Positions 16,018 to 24,758 of a stretch of DNA of 25,203 nucleotides are shown in pieces; the stretch's first letter is position 1; each line of letters begins with the position of its first letter. The stretch is from positions 1 to 25,203 of the forward strand of contig CAKVBX010000026.1 in the NCBI GenBank assembly GCA_934725685.1, in the 5' to 3' direction. This DNA comes from an uncultured Bacilli bacterium. GTDB lineage: Bacteria > Bacillota_I > Bacilli_A > RFN20 > CAG-288. The translations under genes were made by a program, and so were the position numbers. The notes below the pieces were generated by a model. That model saw only the letters and a program-made list of their open reading frames with translations. It did not search any database and was not told the origin of the DNA.

Positions 16018-17979
16018 TTATTTTACCTGAATTCTTTTACTGAGGACGATATGATGGGCATCCTGACCGATGAGAATCTCAAAGGTGCCAGGACGGACCC
16101 GCTTGCCGTCATAGGCGACGGAATAATAACTGAAGGCATCTCTGGAAAGTGAAATCGTGACCCGTTTATGTTCTCCGGCCTGGAGGAAGACCTTTTCATA
16201 GCCTTTGAGCTCATGGTCCGGACGATAGACTTCTTTCACAAGTTCCCGGATGTAGAGTTCCGCAGTTTCCTTGCCGTCGACATCCGAGATATTCCTGATA
16301 TCAAAGGAAACTTCATAATTTCCGTCTTCTTCCTCAACTTCGAGATTGGAGTACTCGAATTCGGAATAACTCAAGCCATATCCGAATGGGAAAAGAACTG
16401 GATTATGGAACGTTTCGAAGTAACGATATCCGACATTGAGGCCTTCGGAATAGACAATGACGGAAGCGTCGTGATAGGAATTGACGGCAGGGACATCCGC
16501 TAAGGCGAGCGGGAAAGTTTCCGAAAGCTTTCCGCTCGGATTGACATCACCTAACAGGACATTCACCAAAGCTTCATGGCCTCTCTCCCCGCCGAATCCC
16601 ATATAGACAACAGCATCCACCTCCTCAATCCAGGAAGACATATCAATCGGAGCACCCGCTTCGATGACGACGATAAGATGCTCGGCTACTTTGCTGAAGC
16701 TATGGATCATGGTCTCTTCTTCGTTGGAGAGCTTCATGGTCTCCCTGTCGTATCCTTCTTCCTCGACTGTGTTGTTGTCACCGACGCAGAGAATCGTATA
16801 ATCGGCCTGTGAGGCACCATCGAGCGCCGCTTTTGCATTGCCGACATGGCACTCTCCGCCAAACGTTTCCCAGACGGATTCCAACAACGTGGCATCCACG
16901 CCTTTCTTTCGGAAGGCATCGGCAAGCGGCAGGAATTCCATCTCCGGAGAGACATTGCTCGATCCTCCGCCGTAATAATAACGGAAGGCGGGAGCACCCG
17001 TCACCACTGTCTTCGATTCCCGTTTCATCGGAAGGGTATGGTTCTCATTCTTGAGAAGGACAATGCCCTCTTCCTCGATACGGAGAGCGACATCCCTTCT
17101 CTCTTGTAAGCTCATATCCATTTTGCGGAGTTTCTTCTCGCTTTCGCACTTTTCGGCGAAGGCGATGACACTTCCTGCGGCTTTATCGAGCTTCTCAGGA
17201 TCAAGAAGGCCTTTTTCTGCCTTTTCCATCATCTCCCGATGATGTTCTTCGCAGTATGGCATTTCCAGGCCGAGTCCTGCATTCATGGAAGCCTCCGAAT
17301 CCTTGACGGCCTCCCAATCGGAAATGATGAGTCCGTCGAATCCGTATTCATTGCGGATGACATCGTACAACTTCGTATGTTCACTCATTCTCCGTCCGTT
17401 GACAAGATTATAGGAGCACATCAAGGACCACGGCTTTGCCTCGCAGGCAATTTCGAACGGCTTCAGATAGATTTCGCGGAGCGTTCTCTCATCGACTTCC
17501 ATCGATGCCCACTTGCGGGAGAATTCCATGTTGTTGCAGCAAAAATGCTTCAGACAGGTTCCGACATGCATCGACTGAACCGACTGAATGTACTCTTTCG
17601 CCATCGTTCCGGCGAGATAGGGATCCTCGGAATAATATTCGAAGTTTCTTCCATTGAGCGGATTTCTCTTGATGTTGACGCCGGGGCCTAAGACGACATC
17701 GACATTCTGTTCGATGCAGTCATTGGCAATGGCTTTTCCCATTTCCTTAGCAAGTTCTCTGTTCCAGGTCTGAGAGAGAACCTGGGTGGAAGGATAGGCG
17801 ACCGATTTGATGACATCCGTCTGAATGACGGCCATGCGGTCCAAAGGCTGTCTTAAGCCGATAGGTCCATCAGAGACGACAAAACGGTAGACACGTCCAT
17901 CCAGGGTCTCATTGCACCAGAAATCAGCGCCCATCAGCATCTTTGTCTTCTCAATCGTTGTCAGTTTTGTCAAATCCAT
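16018..17979 (-). CDS. Glycoside hydrolase family 3 enzyme, cytoplasmic (653 aa)
   Basis: GH3 enzyme with an N-terminal TIM-like domain, a middle alpha/beta sandwich and a fibronectin III-like C-terminal domain (from about 535). The nucleophile is Asp221 in ISDWEA; the sugar-binding KHF is at 144-146. An acidic EEEGYDRE run (Glu406-408) is the place of the acid/base in beta-glucosidase-type GH3 proteins. No signal peptide is present, so it acts on imported oligosaccharides, most likely as a beta-glucosidase or beta-xylosidase. ATG at 17979 follows GAGGAAA. It lies after the intercistronic hairpin and begins the intracellular half of the operon, 15 bases before the binding-protein gene. Confidence 0.93.
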   Translation of the reverse strand: MDLTKLTTIEKTKMLMGADFWCNETLDGRVYRFVVSDGPIGLRQPLDRMAVIQTDVIKSVAYPSTQVLSQTWNRELAKEMGKAIANDCIEQNVDVVLGPGVNIKRNPLNGRNFEYYSEDPYLAGTMAKEYIQSVQSMHVGTCLKHFCCNNMEFSRKWASMEVDERTLREIYLKPFEIACEAKPWSLMCSYNLVNGRRMSEHTKLYDVIRNEYGFDGLIISDWEAVKDSEASMNAGLGLEMPYCEEHHREMMEKAEKGLLDPEKLDKAAGSVIAFAEKCESEKKLRKMDMSLQERRDVALRIEEEGIVLLKNENHTLPMKRESKTVVTGAPAFRYYYGGGSSNVSPEMEFLPLADAFRKKGVDATLLESVWETFGGECHVGNAKAALDGASQADYTILCVGDNNTVEEEGYDRETMKLSNEEETMIHSFSKVAEHLIVVIEAGAPIDMSSWIEEVDAVVYMGFGGERGHEALVNVLLGDVNPSGKLSETFPLALADVPAVNSYHDASVIVYSEGLNVGYRYFETFHNPVLFPFGYGLSYSEFEYSNLEVEEEDGNYEVSFDIRNISDVDGKETAELYIRELVKEVYRPDHELKGYEKVFLQAGEHKRVTISLSRDAFSYYSVAYDGKRVRPGTFEILIGQDAHHIVLSKRIQVK

Positions 17980-18006
17980 GATGTTTCCTCATTCTTTCTA
18001 TAATGG

Positions 18007-18038
18007 GCAAAGGAGAAAGCTTTCGCTTTCCCCTTTGC
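18007..18038 (-). other. GAAA-capped intercistronic hairpin inside the operon
   Basis: On the minus strand, GCAAAGGGGAAAGC and GCTTTCTCCTTTGC form a 14-bp stem with one G-U pair and a GAAA tetraloop. It sits in the 74-base gap between the large lipoprotein gene and GH3, 15 bases after the stop. No T tract follows, so it probably stabilises or processes mRNA or terminates only partially. Confidence 0.6.
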
Positions 18039-18053
18039 GATATGGTTTACGGC

Positions 18054-20420
18054 TTAGGCTTTGGCGTTCACTTTCTCCAGATAGGAGGAAATGTCGGAAG
18101 TCATCGAAACAGCGAAGCTCTTTCTGTCATTGTTCTGTCCGCCGGTATACCACATACCGACTTCGACTTCCATGTCGGCATATTCTTCGGGCACCGTCGC
18201 CTTGGCAAGATAGGTGTCTCCGACGAAAGCGTAGAAGTTGATGCCGTCTCTCACCATGGTGAGATCAAGTTCATCGGCGGCAAGTTTCGTCGCGGATTCT
18301 TTGCCGAATGCGACGAGTTCGTCAGCAGAGAGGACGGACTGATTGGCATTGGCCCAATCCCTGTTATTGTCATCGCTGACAAAGGACATGATGTCATACC
18401 AAAATGTGATGAGAGAGGACTGGGTTTCGTCGCCTCCGCCGGAAGAAGAAACATGCCAGTCGGCAGCGCCTTCCTTACGGAACTGAAGTTTCTCATTCTT
18501 CTCATTGATTAAGGAGACATATTTATACTGTTTGTCTCCGGTACGGAAGCGGAAGATGAGGCCCTGCATCTCACCGGAACAGAGATCATGCTGCATGCGA
18601 TAGGTAAGAGCCGCCGTCTTATATGTCTTCTTTGTCGTGACAAACATGCAGTTGTTGGTCTGAGAGAACGTTCCGTTCTTCAGATCCGTGCAATCGACAG
18701 GGTTCGAATTCCACTTTGTGAAATGCTCCTGAAGGGCATTCTCGGAAAGCGTGATCTTCGTCTCATACTTCTCATTGGCGGTAACAGCAATGTCCGCAGT
18801 GCACCAATCGGCATCATCTTTCTTGCTGATGGTATAGTTGCCGGACTGAACATCACTGGCGACAAGTTTTCCGCCCTTCACGGTCGCTTCGACGATGCCA
18901 TCGGAACCGGTGAGGTTGAATACCGTGCCGTCGGCAAAGGTCTTTTCCTTCTTTCCGTCGAATTCGATGCCGACAATGTCGGCAGAAATGTCACCGGCCG
19001 TACGGAGGGCGAAGTTCACGACAATGCGGTTGGTCTTATAGGCCTTGGTCATCAGACGTCCGCCGCTAAAATCACCTGTGACATCGATATCGTTGTTGGT
19101 GATGGAGGAGACGACATAGCCATCGTTGGGGACGATTTCGATATCGGTCTTTTCACCGACGATGGTATTTTTCTTCTTGTCGGTGATGGTTCCGTGATTG
19201 TCAGTGGCGACAGTTTCGATTTCGGAAGTGACGGCTTCGAAATCTTCGGTGATATCGATGTGGAGATCCACAATGCCGGTCTCGGCATTTCCGGTATCGA
19301 AGGAATAATAGCCGACCTTGCACTTGGCACTAGCGAGTTCTTCCGGAAGCGGAAGATCACAGACGGCTCTTCCCTCGACCATGAGGGTGAGGACACTGCC
19401 TCTTCTTAAGAGACCGAGGACAAGTCCGTTCTCGGATTTATACTTGGCCTGTTCCTCTTCCGAAAGGGTATAGCCCGTCCAGTTCTGGAAGACGCTGGTA
19501 TAGGATTCTCCGTTGTCGGCCTCGGCGCCCCAGAAACCGGCGTTCATCTGGAAACCGTAGTTACCTTCGCTGCCGTTGAGCTGGATCGGTGCGATTTTCT
19601 GTTCTTCTTCAAAGAAGAGATACATACCCTGCATTCTGGTATCATTCAGGGAGATTCCTTCTCTCTTGGCAACCCAAGTGGCATAGACATTCTCATAGGA
19701 ATCCGTCGTATTGAAAATAAGAGTATGTCCCGTCGAAGAAGAAGCGAAGGAAACATAGGAATCTTCCTCGTTGGCATGGGAATAATCAATCTTGTCGGCA
19801 TCCCAGTTCTTCTTGATGGACTTGGTGAAGCGCTGATATTCCAGAGTGGCAGGCTTGGAAAGTGCTTCCGTCTTTCCTTTTTCGAGTGCCATGATGGTCT
19901 TCGTGGTGGAAAGATAGCCATCTTTTTCAAAGGTCAACGTAATGGCCTCGTTGATTTTGCAGCGATTGATGGTGAAGGTTCCGTCGGTTTCGTTATAGGA
20001 GATTTCTACAGAGTCATCGCTTGCCGTGATTCTGACACCGGAATAATCCGTGACATTGCCTTCACGCTTATGAAGGACGACACTGCCGGTGAAGGCACCA
20101 TATTCCGTATAGATATCATAACCACAGACATCGCAGATGTGACCGCCGTCAGTATAGCGATGTTCTGCTTCTTCGCTTCTTTCGCCGTCTCCGCTATCGC
20201 ACTCTTTCCAGTGCTTCGTCTCATCGTGCTTCCAGGAACCGGTAAAGGTGTGGACATGTGGCGCTTCCGTCGGCTTTGCTGTCTCCGTCGGCTTGACGAC
20301 ATCGGTCGGCTTCGTTGTGTCTGTCGGCTTATCGGTCGGTGTTTCACTGGTTTTCGTTCCGCATCCGACTAATCCGGCAAGGGTAGAGAGGAGCAAGAGG
20401 GTTCTGACTGTTTTCTTCAT
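18054..20420 (-). CDS. Large duplicated multidomain surface lipoprotein, probable glycan binder (788 aa)
   Basis: Lipobox LVGC (Cys20) is followed by a Thr/Pro/Lys linker of KPT-type repeats (27-53). A His/Cys module (55-100: H55, H57, H66, H70, C74, H87, H94, C96, C99) could bind zinc. Next come a beta-sandwich segment like a carboxypeptidase-regulatory or prealbumin fold (110-180), a lectin-like segment (195-390), an InlB/Flg_new_2-like B-repeat (400-472), a second prealbumin-like segment (475-560) and a second lectin-like segment (565-780). The lectin-like parts end alike: LTLMVEG...PEELASAKCKVGYY and LTMVRDG...PEEYADMEVEVGMW. I see no glycosidase catalytic motif. ATG at 20420 follows AAAGGAGA. 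By position between CBM9-like and GH3 genes it is probably a surface glycan-binding protein; this is inference. Confidence 0.75.
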   Translation of the reverse strand: MKKTVRTLLLLSTLAGLVGCGTKTSETPTDKPTDTTKPTDVVKPTETAKPTEAPHVHTFTGSWKHDETKHWKECDSGDGERSEEAEHRYTDGGHICDVCGYDIYTEYGAFTGSVVLHKREGNVTDYSGVRITASDDSVEISYNETDGTFTINRCKINEAITLTFEKDGYLSTTKTIMALEKGKTEALSKPATLEYQRFTKSIKKNWDADKIDYSHANEEDSYVSFASSSTGHTLIFNTTDSYENVYATWVAKREGISLNDTRMQGMYLFFEEEQKIAPIQLNGSEGNYGFQMNAGFWGAEADNGESYTSVFQNWTGYTLSEEEQAKYKSENGLVLGLLRRGSVLTLMVEGRAVCDLPLPEELASAKCKVGYYSFDTGNAETGIVDLHIDITEDFEAVTSEIETVATDNHGTITDKKKNTIVGEKTDIEIVPNDGYVVSSITNNDIDVTGDFSGGRLMTKAYKTNRIVVNFALRTAGDISADIVGIEFDGKKEKTFADGTVFNLTGSDGIVEATVKGGKLVASDVQSGNYTISKKDDADWCTADIAVTANEKYETKITLSENALQEHFTKWNSNPVDCTDLKNGTFSQTNNCMFVTTKKTYKTAALTYRMQHDLCSGEMQGLIFRFRTGDKQYKYVSLINEKNEKLQFRKEGAADWHVSSSGGGDETQSSLITFWYDIMSFVSDDNNRDWANANQSVLSADELVAFGKESATKLAADELDLTMVRDGINFYAFVGDTYLAKATVPEEYADMEVEVGMWYTGGQNNDRKSFAVSMTSDISSYLEKVNAKA

Positions 20421-20466
20421 AATGTTGTTCTCCTTTTCTATTATTTATTTTCCATTCGGAAATCAA

Positions 20467-21492
20467 TTACGCTTCAAACTCGGCGACGATTCTGCTGTCC
20501 TTTTCGAAAAGGAGCGAAATCGTTCCGAAACTTCCCTTCCAGTCAATCTGATCGGTGACATCGACATCGTTGAAGAGTAGACACTTCAGGGTGGCATCAT
20601 TGATTGCCGTGACAGTGAAATTGCCACGCTGTCCTTTCATGATATACTCCAGGCCGTTGGCTTCCTTGACGATGCCTTTTCCGGTCCCCCGGTATTCGAC
20701 TTCATAGGTATAGGAACAATAGCCATCTTTCCCAAAGATGAACCAGGAAGAAGGCGTAAGCCAACCCGAGGCGATGTACTGCTGAGACCACCAGGACCAC
20801 TTTCTGTCCTCGTTGAGGTCTTTTCCGGAATAAGTGAAAGAGAAAATGTGGACCGGATCGATACCGAATTCGAGATTTTCCTTATGTTCGATGTCATAGC
20901 CGAACTGGCCGAAGAATTCGAAGGGCAAGAAGATTTCGTACGTATAGCCGGTGCAGCTTTCCGTGTTGATTGCTCCGCCGATTGTCGTGCTTCCGGCGAT
21001 GGGAAGATAGGCATCGGGGACGGAGATGTTCGCCCATCCGTTCATCTGAGAGCGGATGGAATAGCTGCCATCGGCCATGAAGTCCATTTCGAAGACGCTC
21101 TTGTTGCCGTAGTTCTGATTCGAAGGGCCCATGTACATCTCGATGCAGGAATTGAGATAACTGGAGCGTTCCGGATTGACATAGATGTTGGTGCCATGTT
21201 CCTTGACTTCCAGCCCGAAGTAGACACCTAAGTCAGAGAAGAAGGTCGTGAAGTTGATTTCGGCATACTGGGAATTGTTGAGCCGGTCGATACCGTTGAG
21301 CCATCTCGTGGTCTTCCAATGTTCTTCCGAGAAGACACCGTCAAGCTGCATTCCTTCATCGATTTCATGCCGGGCTTTGCTCGGGTTCTCAAAAGTATAG
21401 GGTTTCCCGTCGGGGATGACTTTTTCCGCACAGGAGCAGAGAGAAAGAAGCGGGATAAGGGAAAGCATCACATTTCTGAATTTTGTTTTCAT
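20467..21492 (-). CDS. CBM9-like carbohydrate-binding lipoprotein (341 aa)
   Basis: Signal peptide with lipobox LCSC (Cys21). Residues about 40-260 resemble the CBM9/DOMON-like beta-sandwich: IDEGMQLDGVFSEEHWKTTR at the start, then AEINFTTFFSDLGVYFGLEV and the Trp-rich RKWSWWSQQYIASGWLTPSSW. CBM9 modules bind reducing ends of xylan or cellulose oligosaccharides. Most are attached to enzymes, whereas this one stands alone on a lipid anchor. A C-terminal stretch (about 265-341) resembles the B-repeat of the neighbouring 788-residue lipoprotein (both contain NDxDVT). ATG at 21492 follows GGGAGGAAAA, 14 bases after the GH43 stop. Confidence 0.8.
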   Translation of the reverse strand: MKTKFRNVMLSLIPLLSLCSCAEKVIPDGKPYTFENPSKARHEIDEGMQLDGVFSEEHWKTTRWLNGIDRLNNSQYAEINFTTFFSDLGVYFGLEVKEHGTNIYVNPERSSYLNSCIEMYMGPSNQNYGNKSVFEMDFMADGSYSIRSQMNGWANISVPDAYLPIAGSTTIGGAINTESCTGYTYEIFLPFEFFGQFGYDIEHKENLEFGIDPVHIFSFTYSGKDLNEDRKWSWWSQQYIASGWLTPSSWFIFGKDGYCSYTYEVEYRGTGKGIVKEANGLEYIMKGQRGNFTVTAINDATLKCLLFNDVDVTDQIDWKGSFGTISLLFEKDSRIVAEFEA

Positions 21493-21506
21493 GTTCTTTT
21501 CCTCCC

Positions 21507-23399
21507 TTATTTTCCGAGAATGCGGATTTCGCTGATGCCGACATGTTCCTGTCCTTCTTTGACAGGGATGGTGACACGGACCGATTTGACTTTCTGATCG
21601 TAGAATTCGGCAAAGGCGGCCGTGCCCGATTTCACATACTGTACTTCTCCGTCCAGGACGTCCTCATAGGCTTCCTGATCGAAGGGAATATCCTTCATCA
21701 CTTTCTTCGATGTTTTCTCTCCGTCGACCACTTCCAGTTCAATGCAATCGATTTTATCGAAGACATCGCTCTCCAGAGCGGAATTATAGACCAAGACACT
21801 TCTGACCTCTTTGGGTTCGTCGAAGGTATAGGTGAAAGTCGTCGTCTTTTCAATCTTGGTCTCGGGAATATAGGCCATGAATTCTTCATTGGCCGTTTTC
21901 AGAAGAGAAAGGAGTCCGTCATTGGTATATTCCGGAGCGCATTCCGCATTGTCGGAGGTGACCTTAGCCTCCTCGGCGACATTCCGGTATCCGGAAATGT
22001 ATTCCGGAAGGGGCTGCATGGAGTCAGTCGGGCCATTGACATAGGGGATAGTGAGTTCTTCCCCATAGATATCCTTGACATTAATCCACTTGACTTCGTC
22101 GATGGCAGTGTAACGGTCTCCGCCTCCGGTTTCAAAATTGCGGTGACGATGATAGGCGATATAGAGTTTGCCGTCCCGTTCGACAAAGGAGTGATGACCG
22201 GCACCGGAGACCGTCTTGCTCTCGGTATAACTGGAGCAGAGAAGGAGTCCGCCTTCTTCCTCACGGAGTTTCCGATAAGTTCCTAGCGGGGAATCGGAGA
22301 CGCCCATGGCAACACTATAGGCTGAAGTTCCGTAATCGTTGATGGAATAGCTCAGATAATATTTCCCGTCGTGATAGATCATGAACGGGCCTTCGTTGGT
22401 CGTGGTCTGTTCGTAGGTGACAAGATCCGTGGATCCGTTCTTCCAATCCTCGATGGTGTAATAGTAGTTTGACATCAGGTATGTGGCGGTCTCCCACTTG
22501 GGTTTTAGCCAATTTTCCATCTCAACACCGACGATGATGTTCTGATTGTTTCCATAGGCTTCCAGTTTGAAGTAGAGATACTTCTTTCCGGTATTGGGAT
22601 CCACATAGGGAGAAGGATCGATGGTGAAGTAATACCTGGCATTGTCATCCATGCCGACAAGGGCACCGTTTTTCAAAACAACTTTGGAAAGCTCATCAGG
22701 AGAGAAGAGGGCATATTTGGCATAATAATGCGGAAAGCTCGCCAGATAGTAGGTATCGTTATCCTTGGTATAGGCGACATCTCCGGACTGAACCTGGTCT
22801 TCCGTAAGGGGAATTCCGGCTGTCGTGTTGTAATGATGGACGTTCTCCGCTCCGCAGCTTTCGCTATCCGTGAAGTCGACGATTTCGAAGGGACCGGTCG
22901 GAGACTTACTGGTCGCGACATACATAATATAGGGAGTGCCTTCCCTGACGACACCTTTTTCTACGGTATCCCCGGTCAGTTCCGGGGTGGCAGAGAAGAA
23001 CATATAGTAAGTTCCGTTCTCTTCGATGACTTCCGGAGCCCATATGTTCTTGTCCAAGAGCCTCTGGACTTCCTTGGGCTGTTCGTTACGGATCAGGGCA
23101 TTGGCGGCGCCTTCCCAGTGGAAGAGGTCTTTGCTCCGTTCCACTTCCATGGTGCTGCTGGTGGAATAGAGGTAATAATAGCCCGTGTTTTCCCTGTCAT
23201 CGAGAACCATGGGGTCGGGTCCGCCGTGCTGATCGCTGTTAGTGTAATACAGGTTGCGATTGAAGATAATGTCTCCGTTTGCATCTTTATTTTCGCCATG
23301 GTAGAAACTCAGTTCATAGGTCGTAGAGGAGGCGCAGCCCGCAAGAGAAACAAGGCTGGCCAGAGAGAAAAGAAGGGATGCGTATTTCTTTGTTTTCAT
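21507..23399 (-). CDS. Surface GH43 glycosidase lipoprotein (630 aa)
   Basis: Lipobox LAGC (Cys22) anchors the enzyme outside the membrane. The five-bladed propeller of GH43 is recognisable by its three acids: Asp62 in GGPDP (base), Asp261 in TIDPSPYVD (pKa modulator) and Glu336 in NEGPF (acid). GAGHHSF (His402/403) matches the usual metal-binding His of the family. Residues about 465-630 form a C-terminal beta-sandwich resembling an F5/8 or CBM32-type domain. GH43 enzymes are mostly alpha-L-arabinofuranosidases, arabinanases, beta-xylosidases or exo-beta-galactosidases. Surface placement suggests debranching or trimming before uptake. ATG at 23399 follows AAGGAGA, 3 bases after the preceding stop. 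Confidence 0.9.
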   Translation of the reverse strand: MKTKKYASLLFSLASLVSLAGCASSTTYELSFYHGENKDANGDIIFNRNLYYTNSDQHGGPDPMVLDDRENTGYYYLYSTSSTMEVERSKDLFHWEGAANALIRNEQPKEVQRLLDKNIWAPEVIEENGTYYMFFSATPELTGDTVEKGVVREGTPYIMYVATSKSPTGPFEIVDFTDSESCGAENVHHYNTTAGIPLTEDQVQSGDVAYTKDNDTYYLASFPHYYAKYALFSPDELSKVVLKNGALVGMDDNARYYFTIDPSPYVDPNTGKKYLYFKLEAYGNNQNIIVGVEMENWLKPKWETATYLMSNYYYTIEDWKNGSTDLVTYEQTTTNEGPFMIYHDGKYYLSYSINDYGTSAYSVAMGVSDSPLGTYRKLREEEGGLLLCSSYTESKTVSGAGHHSFVERDGKLYIAYHRHRNFETGGGDRYTAIDEVKWINVKDIYGEELTIPYVNGPTDSMQPLPEYISGYRNVAEEAKVTSDNAECAPEYTNDGLLSLLKTANEEFMAYIPETKIEKTTTFTYTFDEPKEVRSVLVYNSALESDVFDKIDCIELEVVDGEKTSKKVMKDIPFDQEAYEDVLDGEVQYVKSGTAAFAEFYDQKVKSVRVTIPVKEGQEHVGISEIRILGK

Positions 23400-23402
23400 A
23401 AA

Positions 23403-24698
23403 TTATTCTCCTTGTTTGGTCGTATCGGAAACGGCAGTTTTTTTCTTGTTGTCCTGATAGACCAGAATCAGCTGAATCAACGATCTGACAAAGACCGTGG
23501 AAAGGATGAAGATGATGCTTGTCAGATAGGTGATTCCGGTCGGAAGGACAAAGGAGATAAGAAGAGAATAGAGGGATATAAGAAGCCCTGGAAAAAGGAA
23601 GAAGAGTCCGGAAAGGTTGATCATGCGGAAATAATTGCGCAGGAATTTATCCTTCATTACGGTTCCTATGATGGAGAGGACGATTCCCATAGCCAACCAC
23701 CCAATCAGAAGAATGAGGCCCATCCGCATGGCATAGACGAAGAAATTGAAAACAGAGATATTCTGATTGGCGGAGAAAAGCGTCGTAATCATCCGATCGA
23801 TGCTTTCTTCTTCAGTATTCCGACTGAGATCAAAGGAAGAACCGTTCAGATATCCGGAAATATTATGTGCATTTCCTCTATCATCCCGGAAATAGGTGAA
23901 GCAGATATCATCGAGAAGAATGAAGAACTTGTCGTTGTTGAGATTTCCTTTTTCATTTCTGCCTAGGAAGGTATCGAGATAGAAGGTACGCATCGTCGGA
24001 GCATTGCCGTATTTTTCAATCTTGTCAAAGGAAGGATAATAGCTGGAAACATAAAGCTCATAGAAGGCGTTGTAGTTGTCTGGCGTCACTTTCCCGTCGA
24101 CCATCATCTTCTTTGCCTTTTCCGCAACGTCTTTCTCTTCCTGATTCAGAAGAAAATCGGCATAGGAAGCCATCTTCGCTTCATCGAGAACCAAGGACTT
24201 CTCCGTATAAGTCAGTTTCATCGAATAGCTCGCCTGATCTGGCGTATCCAGCTTCCGGTATTCTTCATAGGAGATGGTGACTTTATCGTCCCCTTCCCCA
24301 CGGAAGTAGGTGAGAGAGAAATCATTGTAATTTGTCTTGCTTTCCCTCGTATCGACAACAAGCCGATAACCGTTAAGATCGTAGCTGTGATCAGAGAAGG
24401 GGATGGTCACCTCACTGGAAGGCAAGGCGTTTTTTGAGGAATAGAAACGGTCATTCTCCGCTTTGATGGAGATGGCATCCTTCCCGCTGAAAGCCTGATA
24501 AAGAAAGTTCCGATAATCCGTGGAATTCCGGTAATAAGAGGAGAAAGAAAGGACATAGCCACCATAGAAAAAGCCGAAGAAGCAAAGAATGGGTAAGACA
24601 AAGCAAAGGAAAGAAGGCAAAAAGGAACGTTTTCTGCTTTCTGATGCTCTTTTGACAGAGAAGAAACTCAGAAACGTATATTTCAGCCAATCTATCAT
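23403..24698 (-). CDS. MalA/DUF1189-like membrane protein, first gene of the operon (431 aa)
   Basis: One N-terminal helix (about residues 28-50), a polar outside domain of about 250 residues and four or so C-terminal helices (from about 312) with a basic tail. The layout and operon position recall the DUF1189 membrane proteins called MalA or YvdJ in Gram-positive maltodextrin operons. This protein is about twice their length because of the large loop. Family assignment is tentative. It has no enzyme or transport motif I recognise. ATG at 24698 follows AAGGAGG (24705-24712). As the promoter-proximal gene it should be made with the surface proteins; a role in assembling or sensing the surface apparatus is only a guess. 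Confidence 0.6.
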   Translation of the reverse strand: MIDWLKYTFLSFFSVKRASESRKRSFLPSFLCFVLPILCFFGFFYGGYVLSFSSYYRNSTDYRNFLYQAFSGKDAISIKAENDRFYSSKNALPSSEVTIPFSDHSYDLNGYRLVVDTRESKTNYNDFSLTYFRGEGDDKVTISYEEYRKLDTPDQASYSMKLTYTEKSLVLDEAKMASYADFLLNQEEKDVAEKAKKMMVDGKVTPDNYNAFYELYVSSYYPSFDKIEKYGNAPTMRTFYLDTFLGRNEKGNLNNDKFFILLDDICFTYFRDDRGNAHNISGYLNGSSFDLSRNTEEESIDRMITTLFSANQNISVFNFFVYAMRMGLILLIGWLAMGIVLSIIGTVMKDKFLRNYFRMINLSGLFFLFPGLLISLYSLLISFVLPTGITYLTSIIFILSTVFVRSLIQLILVYQDNKKKTAVSDTTKQGE

Positions 24699-24739
24699 GC
24701 AATGCCTCCTTAATCATGCAATAGCAAAAAGGGTCAACC

Positions 24740-24753
24740 TGTAAACGCTTACA
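24740..24753. promoter_or_regulatory. CcpA cre site at the operon promoter
   Basis: TGTAAACGCTTACA matches the cre consensus TGWAANCGNTNWCA at every position. It starts 5 bases downstream of the -10 box and covers the expected start of transcription. Binding of CcpA there would repress the operon when a preferred sugar is present. Confidence 0.88.
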
Positions 24754-24758
24754 AGCAA

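Noticed and set aside
13903..16152. 749-aa plus-strand open frame
   Set aside because: It runs antisense across the binding-protein gene and parts of its neighbours. Those genes have ribosome binding sites, motifs and operon spacing, while this frame has no domain I can see. It is a shadow of the codon usage on the other strand.
20260..20345. Short tandem repeats encoding KPT-type residues as a CRISPR or DNA repeat array
   Set aside because: The repeats are in-frame codons of the Thr/Pro linker of the 788-aa lipoprotein. They are short, degenerate and without spacers.
22728..23966. 412-aa plus-strand frame over GH43 and the MalA-like gene
   Set aside because: Antisense to two well-supported genes and has no recognisable motif.
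9257..24698. A starch/maltodextrin operon
   Set aside because: The MalA-like leader and MsmK-type ATPase suggest it, but there is no GH13, GH31 or GH65 enzyme. GH43, GH3 and GH2 point to non-starch glycans.
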